This document shows, in pieces, positions 1 through 5,590 of a stretch of DNA of 7,542 nucleotides. The stretch is from assembly GCA_016187325.1 (NCBI GenBank), contig JACPJY010000094.1, positions 1 through 7,542 on the forward strand. The letters run 5' to 3'. The position numbers and the translations under genes were made by a program. The notes under the pieces are model-generated. The model made no database searches, was not told where the DNA came from, and saw nothing but the letters and a program-made list of their open reading frames with translations. Within the stretch, counting starts at the first letter, position 1. Each line of letters starts with the position of its first letter. Source of the stretch: Rhodospirillales bacterium. GTDB lineage: Bacteria > Pseudomonadota > Alphaproteobacteria > Rhodospirillales > Casp-alpha2.

Positions 1-113
1 GCGAGCCGGAGGACATGGCCTACCAGATCGCGTTCCTGGCGTCGCCGAAGGCGCGCTACATCACCGGCGAGGTGATCCACGTCGACGGCGGCATGCGCCG
101 CTTCGCGCATTAA
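1..113 (+). CDS. Short-chain dehydrogenase/reductase, C-terminal fragment
   Basis: The last 36 codons of a gene that begins left of the window; the reading frame starts at base 3 and stops at TAA 111-113. The peptide includes EDMAYQIAFLASPKARYITG followed by EVIHVDGGMRRFAH. The pattern P-E-D-(I/M)-A, then FLAS, then ITGxxxxVDGG is the classical C-terminal signature of the SDR family (FabG-like NAD(P)H-dependent oxidoreductases). The cofactor-binding and catalytic Tyr-Lys regions lie outside the window, so substrate and exact subfamily cannot be judged. The gene converges on the histidine kinase, and a REP-like composite repeat lies just after its stop, where it may limit read-through. Confidence 0.85.
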   Translation, partial: EPEDMAYQIAFLASPKARYITGEVIHVDGGMRRFAH

Positions 114-134
114 GGCAAAATCCGTTTACACAGA

Positions 135-206
135 GTCGTCATTCCCGCGAAAGCGGGAATCCAGGCGTCGTTGAATGGCCTGGACCCCCGCTTACGCGGG
201 GGTGAC
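135..206. repeat. REPIN-like composite: two inverted REP palindromes, intact copy 1
   Basis: Two hairpin units sit head to head. Unit A is attcccgc (141-148), loop gaaa (149-152), gcgggaat (153-160). Unit B is acccccgc (184-191), loop ttac (192-195), gcgggggt (196-203). Each unit is framed by GTC on the outside and a CCAGG/CCTGG box on the inside, with a short variable spacer between. On its own sense strand each loop fits GNRA (GAAA for A, GTAA for B read on the minus strand). The two stems differ at two base pairs with both partners changed. It lies in the 164-bp gap between convergent genes. The same composite recurs, in opposite orientation, at 1732-2735, where an IS interrupts it. REPIN is used by architecture only; the mobilising enzyme is not in the window. 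Confidence 0.85.
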
Positions 207-277
207 GGACTTTACACATCGAAGTGGTACTCACCCGGGCGGCGGAAAGGGTTGCAAACCAGACGGGCTTCGGAGAG

Positions 278-1579
278 TCAGCTGGCGATGGCTTTCGGCG
301 CCGGGGCGGCGGTCGGGAAGCGGATGGTGAACACGGTGCCGCCGCCGGCGGCGTCGGCGACGTCGATCCCGGCCCCGTGCGCCTCGACCGTGCGCCGGAC
401 GATGGCGAGGCCGAGGCCGGCGCCGCCGCGGCGGCGGTCGGCGCGCTCGAAGCGCTGGAAGATCAGCTCGCGGTTCTCGGGCGGAATGCCGCGGCCGCGG
501 TCGATGACGCTGATCGCCGGCTCCTCCGAAACGCCGATGGTGACCGTGGTGTTGCGGGCCGAATAGCGGATGGCGTTCTCGACCAGGTTGCGGACCGCCA
601 TTTCGAGGGTGTCGGCGTTGCCGGGCACGATGACGGGTCCACGGATGCCGGTGATCTCGATCGAGCGCCGCTCGCGGATGGCGATGGGGGCGAGCTGCTC
701 GGCGACGCGGACGGCGATCTGGCGCAGATCCACGGTCGCCAGGGCGTCGATGGCGAGCGAATCGAGGCGGGTCAGCGCCATCAGCTGCGACACCAGCCGC
801 GACATGCCGTCGACGTCGCGGCGGAGCGACCGGTTGGTCTCGGTGTCCGCGAGCGTGTCCAGGTGCGAGCGCAGCAGCGCCAGCGGCGTGCGCAGCTCGT
901 GCGCCACGTCGGCGGCGAAGTCGCGGTACTTTCCCTCGCTCAGGCGCAGCGCCGCTTCCATGCGCTTGCGCTCATTGATGTCGATCATGACGCCGCGCAG
1001 CAGCCTCGGAACGCCCGCCTGCTTGACGTTGGTGACGATGTCGCGCAGCCACACCGTGCGCCCGTCGGCGGCGATCATCCGGTATTCGAAGTCGTGGTCG
1101 TGGCCGAGTCGGGTGGCCTCCAGGCACGAGCGCACCGTCGCCTCGCGGTCGTCGGGGTGGATATGGCGGGACCAAAAATCGTTCTGGTACCAGTCGGCGA
1201 GCGGATAGCCGAGCAAGGCTTCCGCCTGCGGGCCGACGTAGGTGAACTGGAAGGAAACGGCGTCCGCCTCCCACGGGATGACGTTGGTGGTTTCCAAGAG
1301 CGCCTGGTACTTGCTCTCGCTCGCCGCCAGCGCCCGCTTGGCGCGCGACTCGGCCTTGACCAGCCTGAGCGACAGCAGCGCCGGCACGATCAGCGCGATG
1401 GCGGCGAAGCCGGTGGACGTGAGCACGAATTCCCAGCGTTCGGCGACGATCCCCTTGGCGTGTACGTCGAACAGCAGCCGGTTGAGGGCGTCCTCGACGG
1501 CGAATTCCCACAGCGTCGCCAGCAGGAACACGCCGATCACGGTCAGGCCGAGCAAGGAAAGGACTCGCCGTCTGGTCAA
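278..1579 (-). CDS. PAS-domain transmembrane sensor histidine kinase
   Basis: 433 residues. It is predicted to sense a signal, autophosphorylate on histidine and pass the phosphate to a response regulator. Two hydrophobic segments (about 6-24 and 51-73) bracket a short periplasmic loop and anchor it in the inner membrane. A coiled linker (about 74-95) leads to a PAS fold (about 95-200, with HPDDR at 141-145 and a PAC-like end at GVMIDINERKR). HisKA follows with the phospho-acceptor in DVAHELRTPL (H227). The HATPase domain has N box NLVENAIRYS (331-340), G1 DRGRGIP (360-366), F box FQRFER (374-379) and G2 GAGLGLA (386-392). All catalytic motifs look intact. The start is TTG at 1577-1579, with a GGGGAGA ribosome site 5-6 bases upstream. 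No in-frame ATG exists further upstream, and the nearby ATG at 1582-1584 is in another frame and stops after two codons. No response regulator lies beside it, so it is an orphan as far as the window shows. The ligand is unknown. Confidence 0.93.
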   Translation of the reverse strand: MTRRRVLSLLGLTVIGVFLLATLWEFAVEDALNRLLFDVHAKGIVAERWEFVLTSTGFAAIALIVPALLSLRLVKAESRAKRALAASESKYQALLETTNVIPWEADAVSFQFTYVGPQAEALLGYPLADWYQNDFWSRHIHPDDREATVRSCLEATRLGHDHDFEYRMIAADGRTVWLRDIVTNVKQAGVPRLLRGVMIDINERKRMEAALRLSEGKYRDFAADVAHELRTPLALLRSHLDTLADTETNRSLRRDVDGMSRLVSQLMALTRLDSLAIDALATVDLRQIAVRVAEQLAPIAIRERRSIEITGIRGPVIVPGNADTLEMAVRNLVENAIRYSARNTTVTIGVSEEPAISVIDRGRGIPPENRELIFQRFERADRRRGGAGLGLAIVRRTVEAHGAGIDVADAAGGGTVFTIRFPTAAPAPKAIAS

Positions 1580-1703
1580 CGCATTCTCCCCGTTTTTTCG
1601 GCGGTGGCCGCCGGTCGTTGCCGCCGGCCGGCTTGGCCCACCGGCCGCCTCAACAATAAACCAGCCGGACGGCGGGAACAGCCCTTTCGGCGACAGCAGC
1701 GCG

Positions 1704-1723
1704 ACAAACGACCTGTCGTTTGT
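1704..1723. promoter_or_regulatory. Perfect 20-bp dyad upstream of the histidine kinase, candidate operator
   Basis: acaaacgacctgtcgtttgt is a perfect inverted repeat with 9-bp arms (1704-1712 and 1715-1723) and a 2-bp centre. It lies 125 bp upstream of the kinase start, between that gene and the repeat half at 1732. No T-run follows it on either strand, so it does not look like a terminator. Its size and near-contiguous arms suit a dimeric repressor site (TetR- or MarR-like geometry), but this is inference. I see no convincing -10/-35 pair next to it, and no regulator gene is in the window. Confidence 0.5.
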
Positions 1724-1731
1724 ACGATATC

Positions 1732-1780
1732 GTCACCCCCGCGCAAGCGGGGGTCCAGGCCTTTGATAAAACTGGATTCC
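1732..1780. repeat. REPIN-like composite copy 2, left half, cut by the IS
   Basis: A complete acccccgc (1735-1742), loop gcaa (1743-1746), gcgggggt (1747-1754) hairpin is followed by CCAGG, a short spacer, and the inner end of the second unit (ctggattcc, 1772-1780). There the unit stops abruptly at the IS end. It resumes at 2711. Joined, the halves reproduce the intact copy at 135-206 in reverse orientation, with a different spacer. The loop is again GNRA-type (GCAA). Confidence 0.85.
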
Positions 1781-1805
1781 CTGAGTTCACAAACGAAGTG
1801 CAACA
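1781..1805. repeat. Left terminal inverted repeat of the IS30 element
   Basis: Begins ctgagttcac and ends cgaagtgcaaca. It pairs with the reverse complement of 2685-2709 at 19 of 25 positions; mismatches cluster at the outermost bases and at a 3-base block (1791-1793). Its inner end also forms part of the left arm of the hairpin over the transposase ribosome site. Confidence 0.8.
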
Positions 1806-1825
1806 CCTTGTTAGGGAGGTGTTGC
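1800..1825 (+). promoter_or_regulatory. Hairpin sequestering the transposase ribosome-binding site
   Basis: gcaacacct (1800-1808) and aggtgttgc (1817-1825) form a perfect 9-bp stem with an 8-base loop. The strong Shine-Dalgarno gggaggt (1814-1820), about six bases before the ATG at 1827, lies partly in the right arm. In a transcript entering from outside the IS, both arms would be present and the site would be masked. Similar masking is known from IS10 and IS50 as protection against read-through expression. That it works so here is inference. Confidence 0.6.
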
Positions 1826-1826
1826 C

Positions 1827-2731
1827 ATGGGGGAGCGCTACCATCAGTTATCCCTGGAAGAGCGGTGCACGATTGCCCGTCTTCATGAAGACGGGCAATC
1901 GGTCCGGCAAATCGCGGCAGCTCTGGATCGCGCGTCATCGACGATCGCTCGCGAACTGAAACGCAACGGCGGCCGGAAGGTCGGCTACAAGCCGTCCTAC
2001 GCCCAGGAGCAGACGAAGGCGCGGCGCTGGTCGGGATCTCGGCTCGAGCGCGATCCCGAACTGCGTCGCGCCGTCCCGCCCAGATCGCCCGAACCAAGGA
2101 CTACCGCTGGCGCCTCTATCTCCCCCGCGCCAAGTCGAAGCGCGGCTTCCGCGGCCGCAAGGGCGGCAGCCCGGCCAGCTTCATCGAGGGCCGCGTGCCG
2201 ATCACCGAGCGCCCCGCCGAAGCCGGCACCCGCACCATCCCGGGCCATTGGGAGGCCGATCTCATGCTGTTCGCCCGCTACGGACAGGCCGTGCTCGCGG
2301 TCCATGAGCGCGCCTCCCGGCTGCTCGTCGCCTCCCGCCAGCCCAGCAAGGCCGCCAACCCCGTCGCCAGGCGCCTGCTCGGCCTGTTCCGCTCCCTCCC
2401 GCCGCCCTTGCGCCAGACCATAACCTTCGACAACGGCACCGAGTTCGCCCGTCATCGCCTCCTGCATCAACTCTCCATCCAAACCTTCTTCTGCGATCCT
2501 CATGCCCCCTGGCAAAAGGGCGGCATCGAAAACGCCATCGGCAGAATGCGCCGAACCCTGCCCACAAAACGCGACCTCGCAACCCTCTCCAATCACGAGC
2601 TCAACGCCCTCGTCAGCCAATACAACAACACCCCACGCAAATGCCTTGACTTCAAAACACCCGCCGAGGTCTTCTCCAATCACCTGTTGCACTTCGAACG
2701 TGAATCCACCTTCCCGCTTTCGCGGGAATGA
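1827..2731 (+). pseudogene. IS30-family DDE transposase, internal deletion with frameshift
   Basis: The first 83 codons (1827-2075) encode MGERYHQLSLEERCTIARLH and the IS30 helix-turn-helix (QIAAALDRASSTIARELKRN), then SRLERDPELRRAV. At about 2075-2078 the homologous reading moves to another frame and resumes with AQIARTKDYRWRLYLPRAKS, running to TGA 2729-2731. The catalytic triad is visible in the second part: D in HWEADLM, D in TFDNGTEF and E in WQKGGIENAIGRMRR. As I recall intact relatives, about 35 residues belong at the junction, including an HETIYRFIY-like segment. A deletion of about 105-110 bp (1 modulo 3) would explain both the loss and the frameshift. Read straight through, the first frame ends in unrelated sequence at 2423; a GTG at 2195 could start only the catalytic part. 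No functional transposase is expected. The stop codon lies about 20 bases beyond the IS end, in the target repeat. Confidence 0.88.
2685..2709. repeat. Right terminal inverted repeat of the IS30 element
   Basis: The reverse complement reads gtggattcac, then gtt, then cgaagtgcaaca, matching the left end at 1781-1805. It overlaps the last codons of the transposase frame. The C at 2710 may be the true terminal base. Confidence 0.8.
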
Positions 2732-2735
2732 CGAC
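2711..2735. repeat. REPIN-like composite copy 2, right half
   Basis: These 25 bases, hairpin ttcccgc (2711-2717), tttc (2718-2721), gcgggaa (2722-2728), then TGACGAC, are identical to the reverse complement of 135-159. They complete the palindrome left unfinished at 1780. The repeat lies 29 bases beyond the purB stop and supplies the TGA used by the transposase frame. Confidence 0.88.
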
Positions 2736-2764
2736 AGGGGAACGGTGACGCGGATCGTCCTCTT

Positions 2765-4063
2765 CTATCCCTTCCCGAACACGCGCCGGAAGATGGTGTC
2801 GGCGTGCTTGGTGTGGTAGGCGAGGTCGAACAGCTTGGCGAGCTTTTTTGCGTCGAGGTGCTTGGTGACCTTCTTGTCGGCCATCAACAGCGTCAGGAAA
2901 TCGCCTTTGCCGGCCCACACCTTCATGGCGCTGCGCTGCACGGCGTCGTAGGCCGCCTCGCGGCTCATGCCGGCCTGGGTCAAGGCGAGCAGCACGCGCT
3001 GCGAATGCACCAGGCCCTTCAGCTTCTCCAGGTTCTCCTTCATCGCGTCGGGATAGACCACCAGCTTGTCCACGACGCGGGCGAGGCGGACAAGGGCGAA
3101 GTCCAGCGTCACCGTGGCGTCGGGCGCGATCATGCGCTCCACCGACGAGTGTGAGATATCGCGCTCGTGCCATAGCGCGACGTTCTCCAGCGCCGGCACC
3201 ACGGCCGCGCGCACCACGCGGGCGAGGCCGCATAAGTTCTCGGCCAGCACCGGGTTGCGCTTGTGCGGCATCGCCGACGAGCCCTTCTGGCCGGGCGCGA
3301 AGTACTCCTCGGCCTCGCGCACCTCGGTGCGCTGCAGGTGCCGGATCTCGGTCGCTAGCCGCTAGACCGAGGCGGCGACGACGGCGAGGGCGGCGAAGAA
3401 CGCCGCGTGGCGGTCGCGCGGGATGACCTGGGTCGAGACCGGCTCGGGCACGAGGCCCATCTTTTTAGCGACATGCGCCTCGACCGCTGGGTCGATGGTG
3501 GCAAAGGTGCCGACGGCGCCGGAGATCTTGCAGGTGGCGATCTCGGCCCGCGCCGTCTCCATCCGCTGCCGGTTGCGGGCGAACTCGGCGTAGAATCCGG
3601 CGAGCTTGAGGCCAAAGGTGGTGGGCTCGGCGTGGATGCCGTGCGAGCGGCCGATGCACGGCGTCGTCTTGAACTCAAACGCGCGCTTCTTCAGCGCTGC
3701 CATCACACGATCGATGTCGTCGAGCAGCAGGTCGGACGCCTGCTTCATCTGTACCGCCAGGCAGGTATCGAGCACGTCCGACGACGTCATGCCCTGGTGG
3801 ACGAAGCGCGCCTCCGGGCCAACGTGCTCGGCCAAATTCGTCAGGAACGCGATCACGTCGTGGTGCACTTGGCGCTCGATGTCATCGATGCGGTCGATCT
3901 CGAAGCGGCCCTTCTTCCTCACCGCCTTGGCCGCCGCCGCCGGGATGACGCCGAGCTCGGCCTGCTTGTCGCAAGCCGCGGCCTCGATCTCGAGCCAGAT
4001 ACGGAACTTGTTGGCGGGCTCCCAGATGGCGGCCATCTCGGGGCGGCAGTAGCGTGGGATCAT
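2765..4063 (-). pseudogene. purB: Adenylosuccinate lyase with one in-frame amber codon
   Basis: PurB makes fumarate twice in purine synthesis: SAICAR to AICAR, and adenylosuccinate to AMP. The ATG at 4061-4063 gives MIPRYCRPEMAAIWEPANKF, a typical start, with an agagg ribosome site about 7 bases upstream. Visible family motifs are VHHD (H67/H68), TSSDVLDT (93-100) and GRSHGIHAEPTTFG (138-151, catalytic H141). Codon 234 is TAG (3362-3364). The same frame then continues RLATEIRHLQRTEV and EYFAPGQKGSSAMPHKRNP, the lyase signature with the catalytic serine pair S262/S263, to a normal TAG at 2765. Counting the amber as a residue gives 432 residues, the usual length. Relatives, as I recall them, have Glu here (SVERLATEIRH), so GAG to TAG by one G-to-T change is the simplest account. 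The 233-residue product would lack the serine loop and be inactive. Alternatives are sequence error, amber suppression, or a second purB elsewhere. No other lesion is visible. Confidence 0.9.
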
Positions 4064-4093
4064 CGCGGGCCTCTGGACTTAAAGCCTCTGGCC

Positions 4094-4120
4094 GAAAAAA
4101 CAACGCCGGGAATCCCCGGC
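4094..4120 (-). terminator. Intrinsic terminator between the MFS gene and purB
   Basis: Read on the minus strand, the stem is gccggg (4120-4115), loop gatt, cccggc (4110-4105), followed by gttgttttttcgg. A GC-rich 6-bp stem with a T-rich tail is a standard Rho-independent terminator. It lies 64 bases past the transporter stop and 31 bases before the purB start. It most simply ends transporter mRNA. If purB is transcribed from the hexamers just upstream, it would lie in the purB leader. Confidence 0.7.
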
Positions 4121-4126
4121 CCTCCG

Positions 4127-4155
4127 ATCATACTAAAACCGGCGCGGTTTGGAAA
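4127..4155 (-). promoter_or_regulatory. Candidate purB promoter
   Basis: On the minus strand, TTTCCA (4155-4150) and TATGAT (4132-4127) are 17 bp apart and match 4 of 6 and 5 of 6 bases of the sigma-70 consensus. Predicted initiation near 4120 falls at the first base of the terminator hairpin. Found by eye; a chance match is quite possible. Confidence 0.3.
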
Positions 4156-4183
4156 ACCGGAACTCGGCCTCGCCGGCCGCGCC

Positions 4184-5392
4184 CTACACCGCGGCCTTGC
4201 GATAGGCGAGGTACCACGCCAGCCCCGCCGCCTGCAGCGCGATCATGATCGCGAACGCCCACTGGTAGCCCTCGGGCGCGTAGCCGCCGGCGGCTGTCGG
4301 CTCAAACAGGTTGATGATGGCGCCGATGCCCCACTGGGTGGCGAACGCGCCGGCGAAGCTCAAGACGTTGAGGCCGGTGACGACGCGGCCCGCGAGCCCG
4401 GGCGGGAAGCCCTGCGGCAGCGCCGCGTAGGCGAGAATCCCGGCGGTGCCGAAGAAGCCGAACAGCATCCACATCGGCAGCACGGCGGCGGTCGAGAGCA
4501 TCGTCATCGGCACCTGCACGAGCGTGAACAGCGCCATGCCGGCAAAGCCGACGTGCGCGGTCTTGACGCCGAGTCGGCCGAGCCGCTCGGCGATCGCGCC
4601 GATGCCGAAAAATCCGGCGACCATGGCAACGGCGATCATCAACAGGCCGTTGGCGACGGCGTCGCGGTCGAGCCCGGCGACGTCCTTCAGCCACGGCCCC
4701 GACCACAGGCTCTGGGTGGCGAGGAACATGCTCTGCGAGGCGACCGTCATCGGCACGATGCGCCAGAAGAAGGGGCTGGTGAACACGCGGCCGACGCCGG
4801 CAAGCTGCTGGCGCAAGGTCTCCGGCGCCGAATCGGACACCTTGCGCCGCGGCACCACGAAGTAGATGGCGGCCGCGAACGCCAGCGCCATCGCGGCTTG
4901 GATCACGAACACGCCGCGCCAGTCGGTGAAGTCGAGCGCTATCTCGACCGGCACCGTGCCGGTGATGGCGCCGAGCCCGCCGGCGGTCATCTGCAGGCCA
5001 TTGATCAGCGGCAGGCGCGGGCCCGGGAACCACATCACGTAGGCCTTGATGGCGGCCATCAGGCATGCCGAGGTGCCGAGCCCGATCAGCGCGCGGCCGG
5101 CGATCAGCCCCGGCGCGCTGTCGGCGAGCGAGAACCAGAGCGCGCCGGCCGCCGCGAACAGCAGCATCGCCGCCTCGGTGCGCCTTGGCCCGAAGCGGTC
5201 GAGCATGATGCCGACCGGAATCTGCGCTGCGGCGAAGGCGAGGAAGTTGGCGCTGGTGAGCAGCCCCAGGTCGGCCGCCGTCAGCCCGAGCTCGCGCACC
5301 AGGTCGGGAGCGATGACGGCGTTGACCACCCGCATCAGGTACGACAGGAAATAGCCGAGCGCGAACGGGACAAAAACGCGGGCGGTCGTCAT
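4184..5392 (-). CDS. MFS transporter, substrate unknown
   Basis: 402 residues, mostly hydrophobic, with about twelve predicted membrane helices, as expected of a major facilitator permease in the inner membrane. The loop between helices 2 and 3 carries the MFS motif A, GIMLDRFGPRR (61-71; D65, R66, G68, R70). The N-terminal SYLMRVVNAVIAPDLVRELG, with its helix-1 arginine and the VNAVIAPDL stretch, recurs in a bacterial MFS group of uncharacterised permeases, as I recall. A central cytoplasmic loop (about 183-205, RRKVSDSAPETLRQQ) separates the two six-helix halves. The start is ATG 5390-5392; agagga lies rather far upstream (about 12 bases), so translation signals are weak. The gene is divergent from the spermidine-synthase-like gene and followed by an intrinsic terminator. 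No neighbour reveals the substrate. Confidence 0.9.
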   Translation of the reverse strand: MTTARVFVPFALGYFLSYLMRVVNAVIAPDLVRELGLTAADLGLLTSANFLAFAAAQIPVGIMLDRFGPRRTEAAMLLFAAAGALWFSLADSAPGLIAGRALIGLGTSACLMAAIKAYVMWFPGPRLPLINGLQMTAGGLGAITGTVPVEIALDFTDWRGVFVIQAAMALAFAAAIYFVVPRRKVSDSAPETLRQQLAGVGRVFTSPFFWRIVPMTVASQSMFLATQSLWSGPWLKDVAGLDRDAVANGLLMIAVAMVAGFFGIGAIAERLGRLGVKTAHVGFAGMALFTLVQVPMTMLSTAAVLPMWMLFGFFGTAGILAYAALPQGFPPGLAGRVVTGLNVLSFAGAFATQWGIGAIINLFEPTAAGGYAPEGYQWAFAIMIALQAAGLAWYLAYRKAAV

Positions 5393-5457
5393 GGGCGAGG
5401 CGGTTCCTCTGCCGAACGGACATGCGCGGCCGCCGGCAAGGCGGGCCGAGGCCGGCG

Positions 5458-5485
5458 ACTATAGCCGATCGGCGGCGATTGCAAA
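5458..5485 (-). promoter_or_regulatory. Candidate promoter of the MFS gene
   Basis: On the minus strand, TTTGCA (5485-5480) and TATAGT (5463-5458), spaced 16 bp, match 4 of 6 and 5 of 6 sigma-70 consensus bases. They sit about 65 bp upstream of the transporter ATG, in the 198-bp gap between the divergent genes. The gap also has a ggggatcccc palindrome (5489-5498). I see no comparably good pair for the rightward gene. Judged by eye only. Confidence 0.35.
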
Positions 5486-5590
5486 CGGGGGGATCCCCTG
5501 GGGTATCGGCTCCCCATCGGCACGGACTTTCCACTAACATAGGCGCTCGACGCGCCCCGCCTCCGAAACGGCCACGGAACCCCCGCCGTC

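Larger units (their letters stand above)
1781..2710 (+). mobile_element. IS30-family insertion sequence, internally deleted
   Basis: An element of about 930 bp carrying one IS30-type transposase frame. Its ends are imperfect inverted repeats (1781-1805 against 2685-2709, 19 of 25 matching, including a 12-bp identical core cgaagtgcaaca). Flanking ttcc at 1777-1780 and at 2711-2714 is a probable target duplication; a shared C makes it 4 or 5 bp and leaves the ends uncertain by one base. The empty site is known because an uninterrupted copy of the target composite lies at 135-206. The IS sits between purB and the histidine kinase gene, both transcribed the opposite way, and disrupts no gene. The transposase is defective, so the copy should move only with help from an intact relative. 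Confidence 0.88.

Noticed and set aside
135..206. CRISPR repeat or rho-independent terminator
   Set aside because: There is only one inverted pair per site, without regularly spaced direct repeats or spacers, and no T-run follows either stem. The repeated composite fits a REP-type element better, though it might still slow transcription.
224..1888. Long plus-strand open frame (554 codons) over the histidine kinase
   Set aside because: It is antisense to a gene with complete kinase motifs; its translation is a low-complexity, Arg/Asp/Gly/Ala-rich product typical of the opposite strand of high-GC genes, with no domain.
2765..3322. Independent gene starting at the GTG codon 3320-3322
   Set aside because: It is the same frame as the upstream purB part, begins mid-helix (Val of RTEV) and has no ribosome site. 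It is the second part of the amber-interrupted purB.
4145..4159. Second terminator hairpin (cggttt-gga-aaaccg) after the MFS gene
   Set aside because: The stem is short and AT-containing and no uninterrupted T-run follows it on the minus strand; the stem at 4105-4120 is a far better candidate.
3407..5464. Long plus-strand open frame (685 codons) over purB and the MFS gene
   Set aside because: It spans two real minus-strand genes and the terminator between them. Its composition (Arg, His, Gln, Glu, Asp, Gly) is that of an antisense shadow and no family motif is seen.
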